Assembly: GCA_002118135.1 (NCBI GenBank)
Contig: BDIU01000045.1
Location: 281,208 to 345,207 of the forward strand
Source of the DNA: Trebouxia sp. TZW2008
Taxonomy: Eukaryota > Chlorophyta > Trebouxiophyceae > Trebouxiales > Trebouxiaceae
DNA length: 64,000 nt
Reading direction: 5' to 3'
Shown: positions 1-12,191 of the stretch, piece after piece
Layout of the letters: the number at the start of each line of letters is the position of its first letter
How positions within the stretch are numbered: the first letter of the stretch is position 1
The notes under the pieces: model-generated
What the model was told of the DNA's origin: nothing
The model's input: the letters and a program-made list of their open reading frames with translations, nothing else
Database searches by the model: none
Program-made: the position numbers and the translations under genes

Positions 1-3000
1 TGAGTCTCGCTGACAGAAGGCAGCACAGCACAAAAGCCGCACATGTATCTGAAGGCAACGATTGTTGCTGAAGTATAAGCATGTTACACAAAGTCAGCAA
101 GAGTGCTATAAAGTGAGACAAGCGTACCGAAGAGATGCGACGCTTTGTTGCTGTTCTGCTACGTGCTGTGCAGTCGGACATACAAGTACCACAGCAAATG
201 CCTTTTTCCTGGTGTATAAGCGCTTTTCATAGAGTCTGACTAAAGAAGTAAGAGGGCCTTCAGGAAAAGTTACCTGGAGAGTTGCAACACTTTGCTGCAG
301 CTCTGTCATGTGCTGTGCAGCCAGCTCTGCAGCTTTGACAGCACGGGCTTCGTACTCTGCTGCTTGATGCTGCTGCTCACCGTTTTTGATAAGAGCCTGC
401 AGCAAGGTTGACTGGCATCAGTACATGCTTTCTGCCTTGTAAGATGTGCAGGCTTTCTGCCATGCAAGCTTGTACATTGATAACAGTACATGCTTTCTGC
501 CTGGTGAGATGTGCAGGCTTTCTGCCCGGCAAGCTTGGGCAGTGGCAACAGGGCATGCTTTTATATAGTGGGCAAAGCAGTGGCTGCAGACATCGACCAA
601 TGCCGAAGTCAATGTGTATGGATAGAGCCGCAGCAATGTGTTACAAAGTTGATAGCATCTGTGGCTGCTGCCGTTACTGAAGCTGCAGCGTCTGTGCTGT
701 CGAAAGCTGCCGACTGCGAGCGCTGAAGCAGGCAGCAAGTACTCCAACAACAGAAATTGACTTCATGGAAAATGACAAACAGTAACAGTACATGCTTTCT
801 GCCTTATGAGATGTGCAGGTTCTCCACCAGGCGAGCTTGTATAGAGACAACAGTACATGCTTTCTGCATGCCAGATGCACAGGCGTTAGGCGCCCTGCCT
901 ACAAGCAATGTGTAGCTGGACCACATTGCTCCCTGTTGTTGTCAATGTTGCCAAGTCATGCTGCATACAACAAATATGACAAGGCAGGGTTGCCCTTCTT
1001 GCCTTGCATGTGCCTTGCTAGTCCATTGCACATGCAATAAAAGCTTGAAGACTAGCATGGGCTGAGCTTGCTTGCATTGCAGAAGCCCGACAAGGTGTGC
1101 ACATCCATCACAAGGTTGTACAGTTGGCCAAAACGGAAATCATTTATCAGAATTATACAGGCTGTTGATTGCATTCGAGGTGTTGTAAAGAGTGTGGGTT
1201 TTAATTTGCAGGACTCGACAGTGAGATAGACTGAATAATTGGCAAACAAAAATTGCGCTGTCTCACCCATTTATACCAGTTCAGCTTTTTGAAAAGGGGC
1301 TTTTGGGAATACACAGAATGACTTTTGAAGACAGCTTCTTTACATCATACAGATTGCACACCTGCTCAAGGCTTTGCCTGTGCTGCTCTGCCTCTGCTTC
1401 AACCGCTGCTATCTGTGCAGCATATACGGCCTGCGCTGCACTCTGCTGCTGAGCATGTCGCTCCCTCAAAGCCTGCAGCTCTGCTTCATGCTGAACCTGG
1501 ATCTGTGTCACTCGGGCCTGTACTTCAGCGTTGACCTGCTGGCTGTGCATAGCACGCTCGTGCTGCTGTGCTGCTGCCACTGCTTGAGGCAGCTGCTGCT
1601 TGTGCTGCTTAGCCAGCATCTGCAACAGCATCATAGCTGAGGCATCAGCTGGCATGCTAGCACACTGGCAGGTTAACAACAATGCAAAGGGGGCATGGCC
1701 TAGGTCAGGTGCAGCTTGTGCTGCTTAGCCAGCATCTGCAACAGCATCATAGCTGAGGCATCAGCTGGCATGCTAGCACACTGGCAGGTTAACAACAATG
1801 CAAAGGGGGCATTGCCTGGGTCAGCTGCTGCCTGTACTGCTCAGCCAGCATCTGCAACAGGCAGTATCTGAGCTCAGGCAATGGCTTGCAAGCTTGCCTG
1901 TCAGCAAGTTGAATGCATATTTGCAAACTGCATGGTGGGTTGACACAGCTTGTAGCTCTTGCTGATGCTGAGCCTGAATCTGTGTCACTTGGGCCTCTGC
2001 TTCAGCACTAATCTGCTGACTGTGCATAACACACTCCTGCTGCTGTGCTGCTGCCACTGCTTGGGTCAGCTGCTGCTTGTGATGCTCAGCCAGCATCTGA
2101 AAAACGCTTTCAGAGGCTGACCAGAGGTGTGCTGTCACTGAGCAAGATTTGCTGGCAGTGGTACATGCACTCGAGCTCTGGAGGTATTATTTGGACGGTA
2201 TAGAGTTCACAGTTGTGACTGACCACAGCACAAATATTTGGAGACAAAAGCTAGCTTGAGCCCTAGGCTATCCACCTGTTACACACCAGCGTCTGAGCTT
2301 AGGCAGCAGCTTAATAGCTAGCCCATGGGCAAGTTGAATACAGTGTCAAGTGAGCAATTGCCATGGTGCACAGCTCTGACTCACATATGGCATCGACTCA
2401 TGCAGTTTGTGTTTATGCAGCATTGCTTGCTGCTCCCCCATTCAGGCCAATGTCAGACCTATTTGGCGAGCACACTGCAACAAAGCTTCAGGTCAATGCT
2501 GCGCTAGACACTCACTACAGCAAGAACATCAAATACAGCATTGACTCCAGCATCAATCACAGCGAGAGCATCGCAAATGCACCTATAAAGCAAGACAGGG
2601 CTGAGCTCAAGCCTGTCTGCTTTGCAGTCATTGTCTAGCATGCCGTTGCATGTTGACATTTGCCAGCTGACCTGCATTCTTTCAGCAAGCATGGCTCTGT
2701 CAGCAGCCAAGCGCTGCACCTCACTCTGCAACACCTCTGCAGTCTGCCCATAAACAATGGCGCCAGCAGCACACTGCAGCTGTGGAAGTCTCTCCGTAGG
2801 CATGTGCATGCCCGCTGAGCTGCTGTCACCATTAGCCATGTCTCTAGCATCACGCTGTCGCAGTGCAGGTCCGTCCGTAGGCATGTGCATGCCTGCTGAG
2901 CTGCTGTCCCCAGAAGCCATGTCTTTAGCATCACACTGCAGGTGTGAGGGTCTATCCATAGGCATGTGCATGCCTGCTGAGTTGGTGTCCCTGGAGCTAG

Positions 3001-6000
3001 GTGATGCTGGCTGCCTCAGCTGCATGGCGAAGGCAAGACGCTCTTCTGCATAAATCAACCTGAAGGGCAGTGCGGCAGAGCTCTAAGGCTAGGCCCAGAC
3101 CAAGCAGAGTGTATGCAGCTGTAGCAGAGTCAATGAACATGACATGTTTCTATCATTCAAAAACAAATGCCAGACAGACTCAGCAAGCTAAGTCAGGTAT
3201 GTATTGCAGCAATCAACTGTCTGCAACCAATTTGGTCCTGTGCTAACCTGAACTATGCATACTGTGTATGGAGGATGGACATGATGGCCAGCCAAATTGT
3301 TGCCCAAGCGGTTGAGGACAGCAATTATCGTCTGTCTCTTGGGCAACTGGCAGCCAGAAGCAGTGGTATGAGGATTGCACACTATTGCAGGCATGCCAGC
3401 ATGCGAGCAAGCCCTCATGTACCTGTGTGCAAAAGCAGAAAGCTGGTCCTCAGCACGAGCCAAGCAAGATAAGGTCTCCAGCTGTCCGGCGTTTGCCTGT
3501 TGCAAAGCATGAGCCATGCTCTGTACACAATGCTGCTCCTGCTGCAGCTGAGCTTCCAGGCCTGATGTGTGCCTGCATTATCAGCACACATACCACATCA
3601 CGATCTGCTGCATATGTCTTGTGTCAGGCAGATGTTGGGGTCAAGCTAACAGTCCTGGCTGGTGTCAATGCTGATGTCATTGCTGGTGCAAAAGGTCAAG
3701 CTGTCCAGTATTTGCTTGTTGCACAGGATGAGCCATGCGCTGTACACAATGCTGCTCCTGCTGCAGCTGAGCTTGCAAGCCTGATGTGCGCCTGCATTGT
3801 CAGCACGCATACCGCATTGGCACTTTCTGCATGTGGGTCACTTCAGAAGTTGAGGTCAAGCTCAGCACTGGTCGCCATTGATGCATGCATTGCAGTGCAT
3901 GATTGCCTCTTGAATCCCTGTCAGCATAATCAAATCTTGTCCTGACAAGAACAACTACTGACGAGGTTATGACATAGCTTCTGATCGCTTTCAGTCCAAA
4001 CATAAAGCAAAGCTCTGGTCAACCACAGACTACCCCATACCATGCAGCCCCAAGCCAAATTGCATGCTGTACTGAGCCTTCAATGAAAATGCCCTGCTGT
4101 GTGCTTCTGCACAGTGTCACTGCAGCACCTCACCTGGTTGCCTGCTGCAACTGCTCTTCAGCCCTGCTGCACTTCCTTTGAGCAAGCTCCAGATCCAAAC
4201 GGCGGTCAAGCAGGTGGCTGTTTAGAAGAGTGGCTTTGTCTTGAGCTGCAGACAGCTTCTGCTCCAGTGCAGCAGTGGCTTTGGCATGAGCAGAAGCCTG
4301 ATGCTGCTGAGCCTGCTGTGCTTGCTTGCTGGACAGCAGCAGTTTAAAAACTTCTTGCCGCCATCTGCTGATCTGCTTGTCCAAAGGGCTATCTGCCTGT
4401 GATACAAAGTACAAGATGCAAGATGTTGCTCAAGACATAGGAGGGTAAGGCTTGTCCGAAAGGCTATCTGCCTGTGATACAAACTACAAGGTACAAGATG
4501 TACTTGAGACACAAAAGGGTAAGATTTAGGCTCGTGCAACTCACAAAGCACCAACAAATGCCCAACTTGCTCATTATTTGTCTGGTAGGCAGTTTTACTT
4601 TGCTCGTGCTTAGCAACAATGTGCAATTTCTCATACCTTGGCTTGGAAAGCCATGTACAGACAAATAATGTGCAACGCTTGTGATGAGCTACATTGCAAG
4701 CAATGTTTGACATTCGTGGTGAACTACATTGCAGCAAACATCTGCAGGAAACATGGCGCTGAGTCACTCTTCACAGACTGATTTTGCCTGCTGCTTTAGC
4801 ACTACAGACCTGGAAATGGCAAGAGTCGTCAACGGAAATGCCAGGACAACTGAGCTTACGCTGGGGCACACAGCACGCATGTCACAGGACAGATTGCCTT
4901 TCCAGTGTATGCTTGGGCAATCACCAGGTACAAAGGCTGGGGGCAAACCCAGAGACAGTTGGCAGATGATCATGTATAAGCACCTCACTGTCCTCCAATA
5001 CTTGATACAAATGGTTTAGGATTGCACAGGACCGAATTGGTGGAGACATTTGATCGCTCCAGTACGTACCTAGCTGGGCCTGCTGAGCCTGTCTAGCACA
5101 TGTTCAGGCATCTTGTCTACTCCTGGAGGAGCAGCTGTTGCCGTGTGAACCAGAACGCTGGATTATATACATAAGGCTATCACAATGAGTAACTGAAGTG
5201 ATCTGAGCTTACCTGGGCACCAGATTGGCCAGCTACGTGTTGCAGCTGCTGCTCTTGGATGTCCACAATGCCCTGCAGGGACTTCACCTTCAGCTGCAGC
5301 CCTGCCACCTGCCCTTGCAACTCCTGAACCTGCCCTTCTGCTGCGCTGACCAGCTCCTGTTCGCTGAAGCACTGACAAGCAACGTCTGCTGATGCCACTG
5401 CAGTCTGTGTCTCTGCCTGCTGTTGTGCTAAAACCTGTTTGCTGGAGGATTGACAAGCAGCGTCTGTGGTCACCACTGCAGTCTGTGTCTCTGCCTGCCG
5501 CTGTGCTGACACCTGTTCGCTGGAGCACTGACAAGCAGCGTCTTTGGTCACCACTATAGTCTGTGTGTCTGCCTGCTGCTGTGTTGACAGGCTGGCAGCT
5601 GTCTGCGTCTGCTGAGAGATCAGTTGCATGCGGTCTGTAGATGCAGTTTGTGTCTCAGCCTGCTGCTGTGTTGACATGCTGACAGTCGTCTGTGTCTGCT
5701 GAGAGGCCAGTTGCATGCAGTTGTCAGGTGCAGTCTGCGTGTGCGCTGACAGCTGTGCCAGTAGTGATGTTTGAATGGAGGCTGGCCTTTGCATGCAGGC
5801 TTCTGTGCTGTCTCCTGTCTGTATCTGCTGTGCTTGATGCAGAACTGGCGCTGTGTCGTGCGTCTGTGTTGATGCAAGCTGCATTGAGACCATGGGTGTC
5901 TGAGTCTGCTCTGACGCTGAGAGCCAGTCAGTCTGAACATGCACTGGAGTGTGCTGCATCTGCTGGCATGCTGTCTGCGTTAGCTGAGACAAATGTTGCT

Positions 6001-7478
6001 GCTGCTGCTGCTGCTGCTGAGCCTGTGTGGCACACTCTGACATGACGGCTGTTGCGACACCATCTTGCTGTGCTTCTTGAAGCTCAGTCTGCGTGCCGCA
6101 CTCTGGCATGGTGATCTTTGTCAGACTACCTTGCTGCCATTCTTGCTGTTGCGAGCTCATCTGTGGCTGTGTGCTTGCTGCTACTGCATGACCGGCTTGC
6201 TGTGACATGGACTGTGGCGCTGCCTGTGCATTGTCATCTGCTATCAGCTGGTGCTCATGCTGATTGCTTTGCCCTCTCTGCAAGCACCAATGCTGCAAAG
6301 TCAACATCAACAAGCTTACGTGGACTCACAAAGCTTGTGAGATGTTGCAAATGCTGTGATGTCAACTTTATTGTCCAGTTGTTGAGATCACAGATGTGAA
6401 CTGGTCTATGGATTGGCATCACCTGAAATTGCTGCCACCGCTCCTGGACAAAGGGTGACAAATACAACTGTATGTCTGGAAACAGCCCAGGATCAAAGCC
6501 TGATAATGCAGCAGAGATAAGTGTAACGTCTAACTCTGCTCTGCTCTCCTGTTGCATAACCCTAGAAGCAGTGTCATCAACTGTCACATCAGCTGTAATG
6601 CTGTCATCAACTGCTTGGTTGCTGCTTGCTGTATCACCGTCAATGGCTCTGCTGGCGCTTGCGGCTGCAGCTGAAACAGATGTGCATGGCAGCTGCTCTA
6701 GTTGTGCAGCTGACGAGCCTGCTCCTGTGCTGCCCTGCTGGCCAGCTGTCGCTTCATCAGTCACAGGCGCCATCTGCTGTACACTACCTAAAGGTGAGCT
6801 GGCTGTTGCCACAGCGCTGGTGGCAACTACATGATGACAAGGTGATGGCTGCTTCCCTTGCAACAGCTCTGAAGGACCCTGTGCTTCGGCAGCTGTACGC
6901 CCCTGACAACAACTCCAGCCTGACAGTTGATGCTGTATGCCAGGTGACTCTGGCGCTGGCATTGCTGATGCTCTCTCATACACAGGCCAACCAGTTGCTA
7001 TGCTGTCACGCTCATACTGTGGAGCATGATAGTATTGCTCCTGATGCTGAGAATGCATAGGGAAAGCTTGCACAGTGTGACTGCTGTGTACAGCATGTGC
7101 AGACTCATGCTCATGCCTGCTTAGCTGATTGAGATGATGATAGCTGTTTGCGCCTGAGTGTGGAGATTGGTGGCTTGCTTGATAAGCAAGTGCGCTGTCA
7201 CAAGCTTCATATTGTACATGTTCTGGCAAAGGCTGTGACCTCAATTGTACATGTTCTGGCAAAGGCTGTGACCTCAGTGCAGCAACATCATCTGTTTGGA
7301 CAGGACTCGGTGCTGTGCCTGCGCTGCTATGCTTAGCTTGGGTGCCTGGCCCTTGCAAAACCATCTCATGGAGATCAAAGCCTGGCAGGGTTGGACCCAT
7401 CTGTGCTGCTGACCAAACAGGGCATTGGGGCTGCCAAGACTGATACGTATACGTCTTTGGCCAGGACGCTCCCTCCAT
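1..7478 (-). CDS. Gln-rich, coiled-coil protein of unknown function (3' end outside window)
   Basis: I do not recognise this gene. The supported - strand exons, in transcription order, are 7478-6423, 6277-5213, 4396-4134, 3561-3423, 3059-2672, about 2098-1945, about 1620-1354 and 396-274. The ATG at 7478 is the first in a long open exon but an upstream exon is possible. The first exon (about 350 residues) is low-complexity, rich in Gln, Ser, Ala and His, with an in-frame tandem copy of RSQPLPEHVQ. The intron 6422-6278 joins FQ to RGQSN in phase 0. The second exon (355 residues) holds many QTQT and AETQTAV repeats spaced by DAACQC-like motifs, then turns into coiled coil. All later exons are Gln/Glu/Ala coiled coil (for example LLSSKQAQQAQQHQ). 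It is likely a structural or scaffold protein, but no family match is claimed. Introns are packed with tandem copies of neighbouring exon sequence. Confidence 0.6.
415..905. repeat. Tandem ~65-bp intronic repeat, 4 copies
   Basis: Within an intron of the Gln-rich gene, a unit beginning cagtacatgctttctgcc and containing gagatgtgcaggctttctgc and gcaagcttgta recurs at about 415, 483, 787 and 857. The first two are adjacent. The last two are separated from them by about 240 bp of unrelated sequence and are more diverged. There is no coding potential of its own. Confidence 0.8.
1614..2100. repeat. ~117-bp near-identical tandem repeat overlapping a coiled-coil exon
   Basis: The block starting agcatctgcaacagcatcat at 1614 recurs almost unchanged at 1731 and starts again, truncated, at 1847. 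It covers the 5' edge of the exon at about 1620-1354 plus the adjoining intron. The exon at about 2098-1945 is a diverged full copy of the same exon: both begin QMLA.(E/K)(H/Q)HKQQL on the - strand. The near identity of the first two copies implies recent duplication, whereas most other repeats in the window are decayed. Confidence 0.85.
2790..3010 (-). repeat. In-frame 78-bp triplication encoding a 26-residue protein repeat
   Basis: Inside exon 3059-2672 of the Gln-rich gene three units of about 78 bp each encode a variant of SSAGMHMPTDGPALRQRDAR followed by DMANGD. On the + strand they appear as repeated aggcatgtgcatgcctgctg. The reading frame is kept in all three, so this tandem duplication became protein sequence rather than intron. 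Confidence 0.85.
3680..3850. repeat. Decayed copy of coiled-coil exon 3561-3423
   Basis: About 225 bp from the intact exon, the block with gagccatg.gctgtacacaatgctgctcctgctgcagctgagctt recurs with substitutions. The intact copy encodes LQQEQHCVQSMAHALQQAN on the - strand. The second copy still reads QRMAHPVQQANTGQL but carries breaks. A smaller doublet lies at 4375-4500, where the 5' edge of exon 4396-4134 (ggctatctgcctgtgatac) is repeated about 70 bp away. Confidence 0.75.
5018..5106. repeat. Dispersed repeat family C, copy 1 (~88 bp)
   Basis: This intronic segment, containing gctccagtacgtacctagct and gggcctgctgagcctgtcta, matches 44287-44377 over about 88 bp with scattered substitutions. 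The two copies are 39 kb apart, in introns of unrelated genes, in the same + orientation. I saw no coding capacity and no clear terminal repeats. Confidence 0.75.
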
Positions 7479-8261
7479 GTCCTGCAGGCTGGAGCTGCCA
7501 AAGTAGGCAAAGAAGATGCACAAGTCGCCTTTGCTTTTAGCTGAAGGCTATCAGGCGGCTGATAACCACAACTGAGCCTCTCAACGGCTGCACGCACAAG
7601 GTGCTTGGCGCACTGACTTGCAATCACCGGTCAAGCCCGAACACAACTGCACAACGACTTGATTAAGACCTAGCCACCAACGGCAACGTCTTGCCTGAGG
7701 CTGTACAACGCGGCGAACTGCGTGTTGCACACCTCAGGCTCGTCATGCGATGCATTGAGCATGCCACTTTTTGCCTGCGGCCTGATTGTACGCCTGGCCA
7801 AAGCATATGCACAGTTGACAACAATTTGAATTCTCGTGCTTAGTCATTGAAAGCAATGCCCAGAGCTGCAAATTCAGAGATTGCAGTCTGCAACATCTGG
7901 CCTGCAACGCCTTTACATATGTCCTCGGGTGATTGTACTTGCGCACCAAGCTCATACTTGATGACCGGATAACGAAGTACAAGCTTTGCACCAGCTCATA
8001 TAGCACGCAACACTAACAGTGATTGACAACAGGCACTGGTGGGCTGAAATGCTGCTAGCTCAGTGAGATTCTGTCTCAGACCTTGCCAGGCTGTTTGCCT
8101 TTCCGAACGCGAGAGAGAGAAGCAACAAAGCAAGCAGGCCTGTAGCAGGGCCATAATATGGGACAGGACCCGGGCTCAGGGCACATTTCAGGTTTCAAAC
8201 TCAAACTGTTTGAGTGACAGCAATATGGAGACAGCAGAAGCATTGGGGAGATTGACCAAAA
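7479..8261. promoter_or_regulatory. Upstream region of the Gln-rich gene and 3' flank of CCT7
   Basis: No convincing exon was found in this 780-bp interval. Its left part (7540-7740) is CpG-rich compared with the gene bodies, as at other 5' ends in this window, so it probably holds the promoter of the leftward Gln-rich gene. The right part contains a short gagagagaga tract near 8110. It should include the CCT7 3' UTR, since CCT7 ends at 8262. Confidence 0.45.
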
Positions 8262-11200
8262 CTATCGCCGCATGCCTCTGCCTCTGCCACGACCCCGACC
8301 ACGACCTGGCATACCCCTGCCTGGGCCGCCCTGACCATCTGGGCCCTCAGACTTGGGATTTCGTACGGTCTCATCAACTGACAAAACTAAACAGGCTGCT
8401 TCTGTTGCTGCAGTGATTGCATTGATCTTGACAAGCGCTGGCTCCCAAACAAAGCTAGCATAGGTGTCCACAACCCCTCCTGCAAGAGCAGAAGCTTTCA
8501 GTGTCACGACTACAGCTGCCATAGGGCTTATGACAGCTTGCGGAGGCTGCTGAAATCAGAGCATAAATCAGTACAGCAGTTGGCACACCTCAGAATGTTT
8601 CAACTGTAGAGAGTTCAACGCAGTCAGTCAGCACTTGCTGACGCATGACACTGTATGCAGCCTGCATGACAGCACTGCAACAATCCAGCACAGCAGGCCA
8701 AAAAAGGATTGTCAATTGCGCCTTGCTGAATATGGATTTCATGTGGCTGCTTACCTGTGTTGACATCGACACCAAAATTCTGCCCTTCTTGGGACTTGAC
8801 TGCATGCTTCTGCCTCAGCTTGTTCAGCACATCAGTCGCATCAAATCCAGCATTGTCACACAACTGGCGAGGAATGATTTCTAGCGCCTTGGCATAGGCA
8901 TTGATGAATAGCTGGGACTTGCCAGCAATGGTCCTTGCATGATCCCGCAGAAACCTGCAGTCAATAAGTCCCAGCTCGACGGCATTAGCAGTTGATTCAC
9001 ACAATCAGCATGCTCAGCTTGCTGAAGAAACACATGCACGTGCACAGGTCTGAAGACCTTTTCATGCCTCACATTTCAGATGCGACATCATCAACGACTT
9101 GTCACCGCTCAGTACATTGACAAAATGCCTCTGGGTCAGCATACAGAACTCTGTCATGATGAGGACACTTGATGTAGGGACATTCTTGATGTAGAGACGA
9201 CGCAGTTGGCATCCAATTCACTGCATCCTGACTGCAGTGGTACTCCTGAGTAAGGACGGTTCAATGTAAGGACGATTTTCATGGTAACCAATGCAGTCTG
9301 CATAAAGAGAATTTACTGTACTTGCTGATCTCCATATCAATGGCGCCTCCTCCAGGTACAACAGAGGCATTCTTCATGGCTCTGCGCACAATCATGATGG
9401 CATCATGCAAGGAGCGCTCTGCTTCATCGATAAATTGCTCTGAGCCACCTCTCAAGACCATAGTTGCTGTCTTGGCCTTGGGACATCCAGTGAAAAGGTT
9501 GTATCTTTCTGCTCCTACCTGCAATTGTTTGTGAGTAACAATGTTCATCATGGTACTCTCTAGCATACATTGCTAGGTGTGTGTAGCACAAGTCCTGTCT
9601 CGTCAGGCAGGCTTGTCTTGAGCGTCACAAATCGGACTGCAGTCATTTACACTTGGCTAAGGGATTTATAACATTCACAACATGGAGTCTTTTGTCAGAA
9701 GATGCAATCTCTGCCTAACAACAATCACATGCTAACATGTGTGTCAAACAGCCCCACTGCTCACTGAGGATGACTTGTCTTTAGCTTCATGCACTTGTGG
9801 CAATGTCAAATGAAGGTGGCCTCATGCAGTGTGCAATAGCGGTAGTAGTGTTTGCAGTAGGCAACAGCAAAAGCAGCCATGGCAGCAGAAGTGGCACAAG
9901 TGCAAATCTGGAACTGGCAGGGCACAAGGCAGAACATGCCTGCTTTTCTTCAAACGCTTCTACTGTGCCCAAAACCTTTGGGTTCAGGTTGTTGACAGTA
10001 GTCTGTGTTTGTGCGCCTGTTGCCATTGAGACTCTGTGCATGTCACTCTCCTGTACCTGCAGACACAAAACCAGCTCCTGTTCACAAACTTGCCTTGTCT
10101 TGCCACCTCAGCTGCACACTTCTACCTTTTGGTACACACAAAGAGCAGGCATGCAAGCAAGCATGCCTGAAACTGCTTGCATTTGCAAAGCAGAGCGCTG
10201 AACACAGCTTGTTGGCATATGTGAATTTCCTAGTGTGACTTCAACTCATGAGTTCATGCAGATGTGAAACAGACTGGCAAAGCACTGAGATGTCTCACAC
10301 TCATGGACGCTGAGACAAAATATGACTGATTGACAGCATTGCTGCATGCCAAAAGCTGTCCAGCCCTTGTGGAGGCTCGCGATGTGCCAGTCAAAAGCTT
10401 GCGCAAGGAAGAACTCCAAAACATGCCATGTATGCTGCATCATGCCATATGCATCATGGGCAGCCGGTTCTTCAACGCTACTTACCCTGCCAGCGCAGAA
10501 GATATCCCGATCTGCAAAGTACTGAGTGGCCAGGTCACCAATGGCCAACCTGGAAAGGACAATTTTAGCTCCTGACTGGGCGCATTTGTCCAACTTGTTG
10601 TAAATGATGTTCCACTCAGCATCTACAATTGACTGGTACTCTGAGGGATCACTGAGCCGGATCTGCAAGTGCAATCAGGTCTTAGCACCAATATGCCATG
10701 TGACGTATTTGGACACAAGCAGGGTCACTGTCTGACAATGCAGCACTGCCACATTCAAAAGTTCATGCGCGTTCCAAATGGGTGATCTTCCTGTTTTGCC
10801 ATGCAGCTGCTGAGCAAACAGAGAAAAGGTGCAGCAATTCTATGCAAGGGCCAAGCATGAGACATGTGCTTGGCTTACATACAACACACGGCTTACTTCG
10901 GCATTCTCTTTTTCTGACTTGAGCTCAAGCTCAATGTTGAGCAGCAATATCTTGGGGTTCTTGTAGCTCTTTGGCTGCATCTCAAAGCCAGCATAGGAGA
11001 AGGTTTTCTTGAAGGCAACACCGTCAACAAGGAAACTGTCTCTCAGACCACCACCCTGAACTTTCTTCGTGCCAATCATCCGCAAGTCCAGTGTTGACGG
11101 ATCAAGCACAGACACAGCATCCACAACCATCTGAGCAAAGAAGTCCTTCTCGCCAGCAACCTGTTGGACACAGCATGCGATTACATGTCAAGACACAGCA

Positions 11201-12191
11201 GACAATGGTGTGTCATTCTGTAAGCTCTGATGGGTGATACGGAGCAACAACAGGTGGACTTTGAAGAGATGATGTGAGCTGTTGCATTTTGTTGCTAGCT
11301 GTCATCAGCCTGCTACTAGCAGCGTGAATTTCATCTGACACACAAACTAGGGTGGGTCTGCCAAAAGAGACAGCCATGGTGCATGCAAACAGAAGTTTGC
11401 TCACCAGTTTGGAATTCAAGGATGTCATGGCACACTTCTTCAGCATGTCTGCTTTCTGCTCTGCTGATTTGCCTTCTATACTGATTGACAAGTCTTTGAC
11501 TTGCTGCACTGCCAATTGACCCGCCTGTCTGAAGCTGCGAATGAGGCTTTGAGGATGTACACCCTCTTCAACAAAGGGTTTGCTTTCACGCAAGAACTCT
11601 CCAGCCAAGATCACAACGGTAGTAGTGCCATCTCCAACCTGTACAGCACCTCGATAGGTGAGATAACATAAAGTACAGTGCATGTAGAAGGCTGCACCCT
11701 TAGGAAGAGAGAGCATTCACACAATTGTCCACAACATTTCAAGCCTGACAGGGCTGCCTCAATCAGCATAAAGCTGTCGCTGCTTTTGTTTGTACGTCGT
11801 GGAAACTGTGGCTACGCAATGGCAGTGTCCGCTCACCTCAGCATCTTGTGACAATGAGATATCCACCAGTGTTTTGGCTGCTGGATGAACGATTTCAAGT
11901 AACTTCATGATTGTGGCACCATCATTGGAAATGGTCACACCCTGCAATCAACATTGCCATTGAACAATCATCACAACAAAGGCATAGCTCTGTAAAATGG
12001 CATCATCCATGGCACCCATTATTCACCCGGTCAGTGTGTATGAGCTTGTCCATGCCACGCGGGCCTAGGGTCGTCCTGACAGCGTCCACCACAGCAACAC
12101 AGGCATTGATGTTACTGATGAGCTGAGCTTTCCCTTGGCTTGTATCAGTTCCCTCTTTCAACAGGATGATTTGCGGTTGCTGCAGTTGCAC
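8262..12191 (-). CDS. CCT7: T-complex protein 1 subunit eta (CCT7), 9 exons recognised
   Basis: This is a subunit of the cytosolic TRiC/CCT chaperonin, which folds actin, tubulin and other proteins using ATP. Exons are 12191-12027, 11941-11837, 11638-11405, 11160-10897, 10662-10486, 10056-9940, 9518-9322, 8954-8755 and 8479-8262, in consistent phase. Signature segments in order are [39 protein letters not shown], the ATPase motif [99 protein letters not shown] and a Gly-Arg tail ending GRGRGMRR, as in plant CCT7. The visible first exon opens at a GTG with an in-frame stop upstream, so the true ATG lies on a short unresolved upstream exon. Exon 6 ends CAG followed by gcatgt, implying a GC-AG intron. 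The intron near 9160-9280 holds a dispersed repeat. Function is near certain from sequence. Confidence 0.97.
9155..9285. repeat. Dispersed repeat family A, copy 1
   Basis: Shared blocks are cttgatgtagggacattctt, a middle part with gactgcagtggtac, and gagtaaggacggttcaatgt. The same order of blocks occurs at 44530-44640 and, in reverse complement, at 13838-13937. The element is about 100-125 bp, non-coding and AT-richer than its surroundings. The repeated gtaaggac-like motif sits near both ends. It lies in a CCT7 intron. Confidence 0.75.
9553..9632. repeat. Dispersed repeat family B, copy 1
   Basis: This segment contains ctagcatacattgctaggtg, then gcacaagtcctgtctcgtca and ggcaggcttgtcttgagcg. 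Related segments lie at 39668-39752, 41376-41440 and 53120-53190 (same strand) and at 40020-40070 and 48775-48845 (opposite strand). A partial copy is near 16360-16400. It is intronic here. Confidence 0.8.

Noticed and set aside
5692..6045. + strand ORFs antisense to the Gln-rich exons
   Set aside because: They are reverse readings of the low-complexity Gln codons (giving Leu/Ala/Cys-rich sequence) with no independent support.
12003..12191. GTG at 12191 as the true CCT7 start codon
   Set aside because: Eukaryotic initiation at GTG is unlikely and an in-frame stop lies just upstream. A short upstream exon with ATG is more plausible but could not be fixed.
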